NCBI RefSeq assembly: GCF_900230195.1
Contig: NZ_OCNE01000025.1
Coordinates: forward strand, 1-64,000
Direction of reading: 5' to 3'
Length of the DNA stretch: 64,000 bases
Source of the DNA: Streptomyces zhaozhouensis
GTDB taxonomy: Bacteria; Actinomycetota; Actinomycetes; Streptomycetales; Streptomycetaceae
Shown here: piece by piece, positions 26,818 to 35,383 of the stretch
How positions within the stretch are numbered: the stretch's first letter is position 1
Layout: every line of letters starts with the position of its first letter
The notes under the pieces: model-generated
Databases searched by the model: none
What the model was told of the DNA's origin: nothing
What the model saw: only the letters and a program-made list of their open reading frames with translations
Translations under genes and position numbers: made by a program

Positions 26818-27681
26818 TCAGTCGCCCTTCTCCAGCGACACCGCCGGCGGGTCGACCTGGGTGACGCCGGCCGCGTCCAGCGCCCGTTTGATGCGCCACC
26901 GCAGTTCGCGTTCCACCGGCGCCGCCTGGTTCGGCGGGGTCTTCACCGTCACCTTGAGCACCATCGACTCCAGCGAGACCGATTCGAGGCCCAGCACCGC
27001 GACCGGCTCCCACAGTTGCTCGTCCCACGGCGCGGACGCCGACATCTCCTCGCCGGCGGTGGTGATCAGCTTGCTGACCGCGGCGAAGTCGCTCTCCGGC
27101 GCGACCGCCACCTCGACGGCCGCCGTCGCCCAGCCCTGGCTGAGGTTGCCCACCCGCTTGATCTCGCCGTTGCGGACGTACCAGATCGCGCCGTCCTCGC
27201 CGCGCAGCGTGGTCACCCGGAGGCCGATCTCCAGCACGGCGCCGGTGACCTCGCCGGCGTCGATGGTGTCGCCCACCCCGTACTGGTCCTCCAGCAGCAT
27301 GAACATGCCGCTGAGTACGTCCGTCACCAGGTTGCGCGCGCCGAAGCCGATCGCCACGCCGATGATGCCGGCGCTGGCGACCAGCGGGCCGAGCTGGATG
27401 CCCAGCTGGGAGAGGACCATCAGTCCGGCCGTGCCGAGGATCGCCACCGAGGCGGCGCTGCGCAGCACCGAACCGATGGCCTCCGAGCGCTGCCGCCGCC
27501 GCTCGGCGTTGACCAGCCGGCCGCCGCGCGGGACGCGGCGCTTGCCGTCCTTGTCCTCGCGGTTGAGGCGCGCTATCAGCCGGGTCAGCGCCCGCCGCAC
27601 CACGAACCGCACGACGAAGGCGATGACCGTGATCAGCAGGATGCGCAGCCCGCCGGCGAGCCAGGTCTCCCAGTTGTCCAT
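26818..27681 (-). CDS. Small-conductance mechanosensitive channel (MscS family)
   Basis: 287 residues. N-terminal TM helix (GLRILLITVIAFVVRFVV), a second TM region (VAILGTAGLMVLSQLGI) and the Gly/Ala-rich pore helix TM3 (ASAGIIGVAIGFGARNLV) are followed by the MscS beta domain (YGVGDTIDAGEVTGAVLEIG) and an alpha/beta C-terminal vestibule. It releases solutes on hypo-osmotic shock. A good RBS (GGAGAG) precedes ATG 27681. It diverges from the HNH gene, and the 298 bases between carry an inverted repeat. Confidence 0.92.
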   Translation of the reverse strand: MDNWETWLAGGLRILLITVIAFVVRFVVRRALTRLIARLNREDKDGKRRVPRGGRLVNAERRRQRSEAIGSVLRSAASVAILGTAGLMVLSQLGIQLGPLVASAGIIGVAIGFGARNLVTDVLSGMFMLLEDQYGVGDTIDAGEVTGAVLEIGLRVTTLRGEDGAIWYVRNGEIKRVGNLSQGWATAAVEVAVAPESDFAAVSKLITTAGEEMSASAPWDEQLWEPVAVLGLESVSLESMVLKVTVKTPPNQAAPVERELRWRIKRALDAAGVTQVDPPAVSLEKGD

Positions 27682-27852
27682 GCCGCTCTCTCCGTGTTTC
27701 CCGCCCCCGCGCGGGCCAACGGTAGTAGCTCCGACGACGGCGGTCGTCGCGGTGCGGGCCGCCGGCGGCGGGGCCGGGCCGCGGCCGACCAGGGCCCCGG
27801 CCCGGCCGCGCGGGGTGTCGCCCCGGTGCCGGTGGGAGATCCCCCGTGGGGC

Positions 27853-27883
27853 GAATGTGGTGGATGACACTTGGGGCACATTC
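27853..27883. promoter_or_regulatory. Inverted repeat in the mscS/HNH divergent promoter region
   Basis: GAATGTG-N17-CACATTC is a perfect seven-base inverted repeat with centres about two and a half helical turns apart. It lies about 100 bases upstream of the HNH start and could be an operator or a hairpin in the leader. No known consensus is matched. Confidence 0.4.
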
Positions 27884-27979
27884 CCGGATCGTGGTGGCGC
27901 CGGTGGCCCCACCCGGGACACACTGAGGGAGATCGTCACGGCGCGAGCCACGCGCCGCCGACGGAAACGGAGGGCGTTC

Positions 27980-28618
27980 GTGCCACACGTCTTGGTCCTC
28001 AACGCTTCGTACGAGCCGCTGGGCGTCGTGCCGGTCAGGCGCGCGCTGATCCTGCTGCTGAACGACAAGGCCGTCAGCCTGGAGACCTCCGGCTCCCTGA
28101 TGCGCAGCGCCAGCCGCGCCATTCCCGCGCCCAGCGTGGTCAGACTCAAACGCTTCGTCCGCGTGCCCTACCGCACCGCCGTGCCGCTGACCCGACGCGC
28201 GCTCTTCGCTCGGGACGGCGGCCGTTGTGCTTACTGCGGCGGTGTCGCCACCAGCGTCGACCATGTGATCCCCCGCAGCAGGGGCGGTCAGCACGCCTGG
28301 GACAACGTCGTCGCCGCGTGTCGCAGCTGCAACCACATCAAGGCCGACCGGCACGTCGCCGAGTTGGGGTGGCGGCTGCGGCACACGCCGGGCCCGCCGT
28401 CGGGGCTGGCGTGGCGGATCATCGGCACCGGTCACCGTGACCCTCGGTGGCTGCCCTATCTGCGCCCCTACGGCGCCGACGACGCGCTCGCCCGCATAGA
28501 GGCGCGTCCGAACCGCGCGGCGCGGCCGGCCAAGCAGGGCAAACCGGCCAAGCCCGGCCGGCAGGGCCGGGGCGCCGCGCTCACCCCGCTGGCCGCGGAG
28601 CCCGCAGAACCGGTCTGA
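27980..28618 (+). CDS. HNH endonuclease family protein
   Basis: 212 residues. An N-terminal domain (VLVLNASYEPLGVVPVRRAL) common to actinobacterial HNH proteins precedes the nuclease motif: CAYCGG, then SVDHVIPRSRGGQHAWDNVV, then CRSCNHIKADR. The four cysteines bind zinc and the His-Asn-His set is complete. The C-terminus is a basic Lys/Pro/Gly tail that could bind DNA. The start is GTG 27980 behind GGAGGG. Such proteins are core genes of actinobacteria rather than obvious phage or restriction genes, and their role is unknown. Confidence 0.9.
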   Translation: MPHVLVLNASYEPLGVVPVRRALILLLNDKAVSLETSGSLMRSASRAIPAPSVVRLKRFVRVPYRTAVPLTRRALFARDGGRCAYCGGVATSVDHVIPRSRGGQHAWDNVVAACRSCNHIKADRHVAELGWRLRHTPGPPSGLAWRIIGTGHRDPRWLPYLRPYGADDALARIEARPNRAARPAKQGKPAKPGRQGRGAALTPLAAEPAEPV

Positions 28619-28630
28619 GGACCACTCGAT

Positions 28631-28660
28631 CGGGTGGGCTCCGGCCGGTGCGCCCACCCG
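28631..28660 (+). terminator. Terminator after the HNH gene
   Basis: CGGGTGGGC pairs perfectly with GCCCACCCG across a twelve-base loop, starting 13 bases after the stop. Confidence 0.65.
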
Positions 28661-28784
28661 GTCGGGTCACCTCGGGGAAGCGCGAAAATCCGAGGCCGGG
28701 GGGCGGTGGCGCGGGAGGATTTCCGGCTCCCGGCGTGTGCGTTGCGTCGCTTTCCCGTCGCGAGTGCGGATGCGATGGCGTTCA

Positions 28785-28840
28785 CTGGGTAGGGCACTAC
28801 CCAGGACACTTACCGTCAGTGATCCGTCAGCCGCCCGTCT
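28785..28840 (+). promoter_or_regulatory. Palindrome and three 11-base direct repeats upstream of the malQ operon
   Basis: CTGGGTAG-N4-CTACCCAG (28785-28804) is a perfect palindrome. It is followed by CCGTCAG at 28813, CCGTCAG at 28824 and CCGTCT at 28835, spaced exactly 11 bases. The 11-base period with a conserved TCA recalls the direct-repeat units of Streptomyces PhoP boxes, though the match to GTTCACC is weak. The RBS GGAG follows at once. Confidence 0.5.
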
Positions 28841-28856
28841 GCGAACGGAGAACCCC

Positions 28857-29090
28857 GTGGCCGTCGCCACTCGGACCGAATGCGAAAGCAAAAGCAAACG
28901 TCTGGACAGCCTGTTGCCCCCGCCGATGATCGCCGTGCCGGCCCAGGCCGCGGCCCGCGAGCGGCCCCTCACCAGCGAGCCCTCCCCGGGTGACCTCGTC
29001 CCCCTGACCTCCGAGCAGCCACTGGCCGCCGAGCCGCCCCTGGTCGCCGAGCCCAGCGGTCGCGGTGGCGCGGAGGCCATCGGCGTCTGA
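28857..29090 (+). CDS. Small Pro/Glu-rich protein encoded upstream of malQ
   Basis: 77 residues, probably disordered: VAVATRTECESKSKRLDSLL, then Pro/Ala/Glu-rich repeats of the type LTSEPSPG, LTSEQPLAAEPPL and VAEPSG. The start chosen is GTG 28857, seven bases after GGAG. The frame is open further upstream to 28737, but that would read through the repeats. The stop TGA shares its last base with the malQ ATG, so it may act as a leader that sets malQ translation. No function is known to me. Confidence 0.6.
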   Translation: MAVATRTECESKSKRLDSLLPPPMIAVPAQAAARERPLTSEPSPGDLVPLTSEQPLAAEPPLVAEPSGRGGAEAIGV

Positions 29091-31141
29091 TGGACGCCCT
29101 GTCGCGGCTGGCCGCGACCCACGGCGTCGCCACCTCGTACGCCCCGTCGCCCGGGGAGTCCGTCGAGGTGCCGCGCGACACGGTCGTCGCCGCGCTCGCC
29201 GCGCTCGGCGTCGACGCCGACGGCCCCGAGGCGATCCGCGCGGCCCTGGCGCGCGGCCCGCGCCACGCCGGGCGGCTGCTGCCGCCCACCCTGGTGGGCA
29301 GTTCCACCCGCCCGCTCCCCCCGCCCGGCACCCTGCCCGCCGGCACGTCCCTGCTGCTGGAGACGGAGGACGGCGAACGCCGCCCCGCCGCCGGGGCGCC
29401 CCCGCCCGTCGGCCGCCACACCCTGCGTGCCACCGCGCCGGACGGGCGCACCGCGACCGCGACCCTGCTCGTCCCGCCCGACGCGGCGCCCGTCGCCGCG
29501 CGGCGCGAGGTCGGGCTGATGGTGCAGCTCTACTCGACGCTCTCCCGGCGCTCCTGGGGCATGGGTGACCTCGGCGATCTCGCCGACCTCGCCACCTGGG
29601 CCGGCTCGGCGGGCGGCGTCGGTTTCCTCCAGCTCAACCCGCTGCACGCGGCCGTGCCGCCCGTCGAGGGCGAGACCGTCGACCCCTCGCCCTACCGGCC
29701 GGCGACCCGGCGCTTCGCGGACCCGGTGCATCTGCGGGTGGAGCGCGTCCCGGAGTTCGACGCGCTGGACCCGGCGGGGCGCGCGCGTATGGCGCCCCTG
29801 CTGGCGCGCGGCGACGCGCTCCGGCGCGCGGTGCTCGACGAGCGCCGTCCGATCGACCGGGACGCCGTCTGGGCGACCAAACGCGCCGCCCTGGAGCTGC
29901 TGCACGCCGTGCCGCCGAGCCCGGAGCGCGCGGCGGCGTTCCGTCGCTATGTCGACTCCTGCGGCCGTGCCCTCACCGACCACGCGACCTGGTGCGCGCT
30001 GGCCGAGCGGCACGGCCCCGACTGGCACCGCTGGCCGCCGGGGCTGCGGCGCCCCGACAGCCCGGAGACGGAGGCGGCCCGCCGCGCGCTCGCCGCGCGG
30101 GTCGACTTCCACCGCTGGCTGACCTGGCTCACCGACGAGCAGTTGGCGCACGCCCAGCGCGCGGCGACCGAGGCCGGCATGGGCGTCGGCCTGCTGCACG
30201 ACCTCGCCGTCGGCGTCCATCCGGACGGTTCGGACGCCTGGGCCGGCCAGGACGTGTTCGCCGGCGGCATGTCGGTGGGCGCGCCGCCGGACGCGTTCAA
30301 CGAACGCGGCCAGGACTGGGGCCTGCCGCCCTGGCGCCCCGACGCGTTGGCCGAGGCCGGCTACGCGCCCTATCTGGAGCTGGCCGGCGCGCTGGCCCGG
30401 CACGCGGGCGGGCTCCGGGTCGACCATGTGATGGGCCAGTTCCGCCTCTGGTGGATCCCCCGGGGCGCCGAGCCGCGCGACGGCACCTATGTGCGTTACG
30501 ACGCGGACGCCATGCTGGCCGTCCTGGCGCTGGCCGCGCACCGGGCCGGCGCGGTGCTCGTCGGCGAGGACCTGGGGACCGTCGAGTCCGGTGTCCGCGA
30601 ACGGCTCGCCGAGCGCGGCGTCGCCGGTACCTCGGTGCTCTGGTTCGAGCGGCACTGGGACCGGGAGGGCCGTCCGCCGCTGGAGCCGGCCGAGTGGCGC
30701 GCCAACTGCCTGGCGACCGTCACCACCCACGACCTCCCGTCCACGGCGGCCCGCTGGGACGGCTCGGACGTCCGGCTCCGCGCACGTCTCGACCTGCTCG
30801 CGGACCCCGAGGCGGCGCGGCGGGAGGCCGAGGAGGAGCTGGCCGACTGGCGGGAGACCTTCGTGCGGCGGGGGCTGCTGGCCCCGGACGGCGGGGAGGA
30901 GGAGCGCATCGCCGCCGCGTACCGGTTCCTGGCCCTGACCCCGGCCAGGCTGCTCGGCGTCTGGCTGCCCGACGCGGTGGGCGACCGCCGGCCGCAGAAC
31001 GTTCCCGGGACCTGGCGCGAGTACCCCAACTGGCGGCTGCCAGTGGCCGACGCCGACGGGCGCCCGGTGTCGCTGGAGGAGCTGACCGCCTCCGAACGGC
31101 TGGCGCGGCTGTTGGCGGCCGTCCGCGACCCGGGGCCCTGA
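29090..31141 (+). CDS. malQ: 4-alpha-glucanotransferase (amylomaltase, GH77)
   Basis: 683 residues. The enzyme transfers alpha-1,4-glucan segments between maltodextrins and links glycogen and maltose metabolism. An N-terminal non-catalytic domain of about 140 residues, usual in actinobacterial MalQ, precedes the GH77 barrel (SRRSWGMGDLGDLADLATWA). Catalytic residues are seen in LRVDHVMGQFRLWWIP (nucleophile Asp), VGEDLGTVE (acid/base Glu) and TTHDLPSTAARW (stabilising Asp). The start overlaps the preceding small gene by one base. The next gene begins 37 bases after its stop but seems to have its own promoter. Confidence 0.94.
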   Translation: MDALSRLAATHGVATSYAPSPGESVEVPRDTVVAALAALGVDADGPEAIRAALARGPRHAGRLLPPTLVGSSTRPLPPPGTLPAGTSLLLETEDGERRPAAGAPPPVGRHTLRATAPDGRTATATLLVPPDAAPVAARREVGLMVQLYSTLSRRSWGMGDLGDLADLATWAGSAGGVGFLQLNPLHAAVPPVEGETVDPSPYRPATRRFADPVHLRVERVPEFDALDPAGRARMAPLLARGDALRRAVLDERRPIDRDAVWATKRAALELLHAVPPSPERAAAFRRYVDSCGRALTDHATWCALAERHGPDWHRWPPGLRRPDSPETEAARRALAARVDFHRWLTWLTDEQLAHAQRAATEAGMGVGLLHDLAVGVHPDGSDAWAGQDVFAGGMSVGAPPDAFNERGQDWGLPPWRPDALAEAGYAPYLELAGALARHAGGLRVDHVMGQFRLWWIPRGAEPRDGTYVRYDADAMLAVLALAAHRAGAVLVGEDLGTVESGVRERLAERGVAGTSVLWFERHWDREGRPPLEPAEWRANCLATVTTHDLPSTAARWDGSDVRLRARLDLLADPEAARREAEEELADWRETFVRRGLLAPDGGEEERIAAAYRFLALTPARLLGVWLPDAVGDRRPQNVPGTWREYPNWRLPVADADGRPVSLEELTASERLARLLAAVRDPGP

Positions 31142-31166
31142 GACCGGGCGGGCGAGCGGCGTTGGT

Positions 31167-31172
31167 TACTGT
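31167..31172 (+). promoter_or_regulatory. -10 element of a probable leaderless transcript
   Basis: TACTGT fits TANNNT and lies six bases before the GTG at 31179, placing the transcription start on or next to the start codon. Confidence 0.4.
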
Positions 31173-31178
31173 AAGGGC

Positions 31179-31397
31179 GTGGTCAACATGAACAAGAAGC
31201 GCGCCGTCGCGGTCTCCGTCTCCGCGGCGCTGCTGACGCTGCTCTCCTCCCCGGCCGCCCAGGCGCTGACCCGGGACGACGGCGACGACCCGGGCACGGG
31301 TCTGAGCATCGCCGAGACCCTCGGGCTGTTCGTCGCGGCTCCGATCCTGCTCTTCGCGCTGATCGCCGCAGCGGTGATGCTGAGCGACCGTCGCTGA
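31179..31397 (+). CDS. Small exported membrane protein
   Basis: 72 residues from GTG 31179, or 69 from ATG 31188 (MNKKRAVAVSVSAAL). A signal peptide with likely cleavage after AAQA is followed by a short acidic loop (RDDGDDPGTG) and one TM helix (LGLFVAAPILLFALIAAAVML) ending SDRR, so the mature product is a single-pass membrane peptide of about 45 residues. Similar small proteins occur near malQ/pepN in other Streptomyces as I recall; no role is known. Confidence 0.75.
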   Translation: MVNMNKKRAVAVSVSAALLTLLSSPAAQALTRDDGDDPGTGLSIAETLGLFVAAPILLFALIAAAVMLSDRR

Positions 31398-31404
31398 CCC
31401 CTGC

Positions 31405-31543
31405 GGGGGGCGGGGCGCGGACGACGACGGTCCTGGCTGGTCCGGGTGGGTTGTCGTCTGCGCCCCCGTGGACGGTTGCTCGCGCAGTTCCCCGCGCCCC
31501 TTCTCCGCCGGTGGGCGGCTCGGGGGCGCGGGGGACCGCGTGA
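31405..31543. repeat. Dispersed Streptomyces palindromic repeat, copy 1
   Basis: It carries two adjacent hairpins. The first pairs GGGGCGCGGACGACGA-like sequence (about 31409-31428) with TCGTCTGCGCCCCC (31453-31467). The second pairs GCGCAGTTCCCCGCGCCCC (31482-31500) with GGGGCGCGGGGGACCGCG (about 31523-31540). The core GCGCAGTTCCCCGCGCCCCT is a word I recall as abundant between Streptomyces genes. It sits between convergent genes and should stop transcription from both sides. Confidence 0.7.
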
Positions 31544-31546
31544 GCG

Positions 31547-34102
31547 TCAGGCGTCGGCCGCCCTCGCGCGCAGCGCGCGCTCGACGCCGGAGCGGGACTC
31601 GGTGACCAGGCGGCGCAGCGCCGCCGACGGCTGGGTCGCCTCCAGCCACGCGTCCGTCGCGTCCAGCGTCTCCCGCGCGACCTGCGTCATCGGGTAGAAC
31701 CCCAGCGCGATGCCCTGCGCCGCCTCGTGGCTGCGCCGCGCCCACACGTCCGCGATGACCTCGAAGTACCGCTCCCGGTACGGCGCCAGCAGCTCACGCT
31801 GGTCGGTCTGGACGAAGCCCCGCATCATGGACTCGCGGACCGCGTTCGGCAGCGACTCGTCGTTGACCACCGCGTCCCAGGCCGCCGCCTTCGCCTCCGC
31901 CGTGGGCCGCGCGGCGCGGGCCGCCGCCGCGTGCTCCTCGCCGGCCGAGGTCGGGTCGCGGCGCAGTTCGGCCGCGATGGCCTCCTCGCCGGCGCGCCCC
32001 GTGGCGACCAGCCGCAGCAGCAGCGCCCACCGCAGGTCGGTGTCGACGTCCAGGCCCTGGATCGTCACGCCGCCGTCCAGCAGCCCGGCCAGCGTGTCCA
32101 GTTCCTCCTCGCTCCTGGCGGTCGCCGCCAGCGCCCTGGCCCACGCCAGCTGGTGGTCGCCGCCGGGCTCGGCGGCGCGCAGCCGTTCCAGCGCGGCGGC
32201 CGACCAGCGCGCCAGGCCCTCCTCGCGGCGTTCCGGCGCGGCGTAGAGGTCGAGTGCCAGCTTGACCTGGCGGTGGAGCGACTGGACCACGCCGATGTCG
32301 CTCTCCTTGCCGATGCCGTTGAGCACCAGCTCCAGGTAGGCGTGGGTGGGGAGTTCGCCGTCCCTGGTCATGTCCCAGGTGGAGGCCCAGCACAGGGCGC
32401 GCGGCAGCGACTCCGTGAAGTCGCCGACGCGGCGGGTGATCTGCGCCGTCGACTCGGGGTCGAGCCGGACCTTGGCGTAGGAGAGGTCGTCGTCGTTGAG
32501 CAGCACCACGGCGGGCCGGGCGCGGCCGACCAGCTCGGGCACCTCGGTCTCGGCGCCGGTGACGTCCAGCTCGATCCGGTGGACGCGGACCAGCTTCTCG
32601 TCGACCGGGTCGTAGAGGCCGACCGCGATGCGGTGCGGGCGCAGCGTGGAGGCGCCCTTGGCGCCGGCGGGCAGCGGCGGGGCCTCCTGGCGGATGACGA
32701 ACCGGGTGATCACGCCCTCACCGTCGACCTCGATCTCCGGCCGCAGCACGTTGATCCCGGCGGTCTCCAGCCACGCCTTCGACCAGGACTTCAGGTCGCG
32801 GCCGCTGGTCTCCTCCAGCGCGGACAGCAGGTCGGTGAGGCGGGTGTTGCCCCAGGCGTGACGCTTGAAGTAGGCGCGCACCCCCTGGAAGAACTCGTCC
32901 CTGCCGACGTAGGCGACCAGCTGCTTGAGGACGGAGGCGCCCTTGGCGTAGGTGATCCCGTCGAAGTTGACCAGCACGTCGTCGAGGTCGGTGATCTCGG
33001 CCATGATCGGGTGGGTGGACGGCAGCTGGTCCTGGCGGTAGGCCCAGGTCTTCATCTGGTTGGCGAAGCCCGTCCAGGCGTGCGGCCACTGGCTGCCGGG
33101 GGCGTCCGCCTGGCAGGCGATGGAGGTGTAGGTGGCGAACGACTCGTTGAGCCACAGGTCGTTCCACCACTCCATGGTGACAAGGTCGCCGAACCACATG
33201 TGGGCCAGCTCGTGGAGGATGGTCTCCGCCCTGGCCTCGTAGGCGGCGTCGGTCATCTTGGAGCGGAAGACGTACTGGTCCCTGATGGTGACGGCGCCCG
33301 CGTTCTCCATGGCCCCGGCGTTGAACTCGGGGACGAAGAGCTGGTCGTACTTGGCGAACGGGTAGGGGTGGTCGAACTGCTCCTCGAACCAGTCGAAGCC
33401 CTGCTTGGTGAGGGAGAAGATCGCCTCGTCGTCGAGGTGCTCGGCGAGCGAGGGGCGGCAGTAGAGGCCGAGCGGCACCGTGCGGCCGTCCTTCTCCCAG
33501 GTGTCGTGGACCGCGTGGTACGGGCCGGCGATCAGCGCGGTGACATAGGTGGAGAGCCGGGGCGTGGGCGCGAAGTGCCAGACGCCGTCGACCGGTTCCG
33601 GGGTGGGCGAGTTGGAGATGACCGTCCAGCCCGCGGGCGCGGTGACGGTGAACTCGAACGTGGCCTTGAGGTCGGGCTGTTCGAAGCAGGCGAAGACGCG
33701 CCGCGCGTCGGGCACCTCGAACTGGGTGTAGAGATAGGTCTCCTGGTCGACCGGGTCGACGAAGCGGTGCAGCCCCTCGCCGGTGTTGGTGTACGCGCAG
33801 TCGGCGACGACCAGCAGCTCGTTGGCGCCCTCGACCACCTCGGGCAGGGCGATCCTGGAGTCGACGAAGACCTCGGCGGGGTCGAGCGCGGTGCCGTTGA
33901 GCACGACCTCGGTGACCGCGGGGGCGACCAGGTCGACGAACGTGGACCCGGCGGCGCTCGCGGTGAACGTGAGGGCGGTGCGGGAGGCGAAGGTGCCGCC
34001 CTGGGGCGCCCCGGAGAGATCGAGCGTGATCTGGTAGCTGTCCACGCTGATCAGTCGGGCGCGCTCCTGGGCCTCTTGCCGGGTCAGGTTGGTACCGGGC
34101 AC
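31547..34102 (-). CDS. pepN: M1-family aminopeptidase N, paralogue 1
   Basis: 851-residue zinc metallopeptidase that removes N-terminal residues from peptides in the cytoplasm. The substrate-binding motif GAMENAGAV and the zinc motif HELAHMWFGD plus WLNESFA (HExxH-x18-E) are intact, and the long helical C-terminal domain of M1 enzymes is present. There is no signal peptide. The GTG start (VPGTNLTRQEAQERARLI) follows AAGGAG. A second M1 gene with the same layout lies 1.3 kb upstream, so the two arose by duplication. The gene converges on the small membrane protein gene across a palindromic repeat. Confidence 0.94.
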   Translation of the reverse strand: MPGTNLTRQEAQERARLISVDSYQITLDLSGAPQGGTFASRTALTFTASAAGSTFVDLVAPAVTEVVLNGTALDPAEVFVDSRIALPEVVEGANELLVVADCAYTNTGEGLHRFVDPVDQETYLYTQFEVPDARRVFACFEQPDLKATFEFTVTAPAGWTVISNSPTPEPVDGVWHFAPTPRLSTYVTALIAGPYHAVHDTWEKDGRTVPLGLYCRPSLAEHLDDEAIFSLTKQGFDWFEEQFDHPYPFAKYDQLFVPEFNAGAMENAGAVTIRDQYVFRSKMTDAAYEARAETILHELAHMWFGDLVTMEWWNDLWLNESFATYTSIACQADAPGSQWPHAWTGFANQMKTWAYRQDQLPSTHPIMAEITDLDDVLVNFDGITYAKGASVLKQLVAYVGRDEFFQGVRAYFKRHAWGNTRLTDLLSALEETSGRDLKSWSKAWLETAGINVLRPEIEVDGEGVITRFVIRQEAPPLPAGAKGASTLRPHRIAVGLYDPVDEKLVRVHRIELDVTGAETEVPELVGRARPAVVLLNDDDLSYAKVRLDPESTAQITRRVGDFTESLPRALCWASTWDMTRDGELPTHAYLELVLNGIGKESDIGVVQSLHRQVKLALDLYAAPERREEGLARWSAAALERLRAAEPGGDHQLAWARALAATARSEEELDTLAGLLDGGVTIQGLDVDTDLRWALLLRLVATGRAGEEAIAAELRRDPTSAGEEHAAAARAARPTAEAKAAAWDAVVNDESLPNAVRESMMRGFVQTDQRELLAPYRERYFEVIADVWARRSHEAAQGIALGFYPMTQVARETLDATDAWLEATQPSAALRRLVTESRSGVERALRARAADA

Positions 34103-34229
34103 CTGGTTTCTCCTTCGGTCTGCTTGGCTGCGTCGGGGTGGGGGGAGGCCGTCGTCCGCGTCATCCTCGCACGGGCGGCGGACCGGTGGCCGCCCGCTTT
34201 TCCCACGCCGGGCCGCCGGCTCGCGCGTG

Positions 34230-35225
34230 TCAGCGGGGGAGCACCACCACCCAGTCCGTGCCCGGTCGGGTCGCGCCGGCCCGCAGCGCGGCGCCGACCG
34301 CGTTCGCCTGGCGCCGCCAGGACGCGTGCAGCGCGCGCGGCGTGATCCGGACGACCGTGACGCCCAGGCCCCGGAGCGTCTGCTCCCGGCGCGTGGCCTC
34401 CGCCTCGTCCGGTGTCGGGGCGGCGGAGCCGCGCTGCCGGGGGAGGCGGGTGTCGAGCCGCACCGCGACGGACGACTCGGGCCAGTAGGCGTCGACGTCG
34501 CCGAGGAAGGGGCCGTCCGGCAGCCACAGCCCGACGTTCCAGCACGGGTCGGGCAGCGCGCCCTGCCGCACCATGTGGAAGAGCAGCTCCTCGGCGACCG
34601 GCCGGCCGGCGGCCAGCAGCCCCTCGACGGCGCGGGCCACCGGCGGCTCGTCGAGGCGGCCGGTCTGCTCCAACTCCGCGATGACCGCGCACGGTTCGCA
34701 CAGCCCCAGCCGCACCGCCTCCTCCAGGGGGCGGCGCAGCGCCGCCGGTTCCTCCAGGTGCGCCAGCGCGTCGGCCAGCGCCCTGGCCGCCGGCGCGACC
34801 GGCAGCCCCGCGACCCGGCGCGGCCTGGGCGGGCGCGCGGTGCGCAGCAGCCGCACCCGGCCGAGCGAACGCAGCCGCCGGGTGTGCGGCACCAGCACGT
34901 CGACGCGGCGCGTCGCGTCCGGCGTACCGGCCGAGGTCACGCCCTGGACGGCGAGCGCGGCCAGCCCGGTGATCACCGCGCCGGCCTCGGGGCCGCCGGT
35001 GTAGAGCAGCGCGGCGTGCAGCAGTTCATGGCCGTCGGGCGGTTCGGGGTGGAGCAGCACGACGCCGGGAAGCGGCATCTGCCAGGGGCCGCCCGGGCGG
35101 CAGCGACGGCGGGTGGTGGCGGCGGACACGCCCTCGGCGCGCAGCGCCAGGAGCGTGGTCACCCGCGGCGCGGCGGGCGCGGCCCCGGGGCGCCGGGGCG
35201 GGGTGAGCGGAGCTTCATGCGTCAT
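34230..35225 (-). CDS. Putative nuclease-fold protein, unknown function
   Basis: 331 residues. The N-terminal part (RAEGVSAATTRRRCRPGG, WQMPLPGVVLLHPEP) looks like the winged-helix region of AbiEi-like actinobacterial proteins. The C-terminal part (PFLGDVDAYWPESSVAVRLD, then RREQTLRGLGVTVVRITP) resembles the Vsr/DUF559 PD-(D/E)XK fold. In that family the strand normally reads as an acidic pair such as VEVD; here it is VRLD, so one metal ligand may be lost. It is encoded between two aminopeptidase genes and probably ends with its own transcript. Family assignment is tentative. Confidence 0.6.
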   Translation of the reverse strand: MTHEAPLTPPRRPGAAPAAPRVTTLLALRAEGVSAATTRRRCRPGGPWQMPLPGVVLLHPEPPDGHELLHAALLYTGGPEAGAVITGLAALAVQGVTSAGTPDATRRVDVLVPHTRRLRSLGRVRLLRTARPPRPRRVAGLPVAPAARALADALAHLEEPAALRRPLEEAVRLGLCEPCAVIAELEQTGRLDEPPVARAVEGLLAAGRPVAEELLFHMVRQGALPDPCWNVGLWLPDGPFLGDVDAYWPESSVAVRLDTRLPRQRGSAAPTPDEAEATRREQTLRGLGVTVVRITPRALHASWRRQANAVGAALRAGATRPGTDWVVVLPR

Positions 35226-35294
35226 GCGGCGGCGATTCCCGCTGGAGGCCCCGGGGGCTACCCGCTGTTACAGACCCGTGGGGAAACGGGGACA

Positions 35295-35358
35295 TCCCGC
35301 CGCGCGTAGGACGGATGTTCCCCGGCGGTGCCGGGGTGTCCGTCCTTGCGCGGCGGGA
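35295..35358 (-). terminator. Large hairpin terminator after the second aminopeptidase gene
   Basis: TCCCGCCGCGC...AGGACGGA...CCCCGGC pairs with GCCGGGG...TCCGTCCT...GCGCGGCGGGA with a few bulges, a stem of about 28 bases with a four-base loop. It lies 26 bases past the stop of the gene that ends at 35384. Confidence 0.7.
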
Positions 35359-35383
35359 CGCCGTGTGCTCGGTCGGGGCGGCG

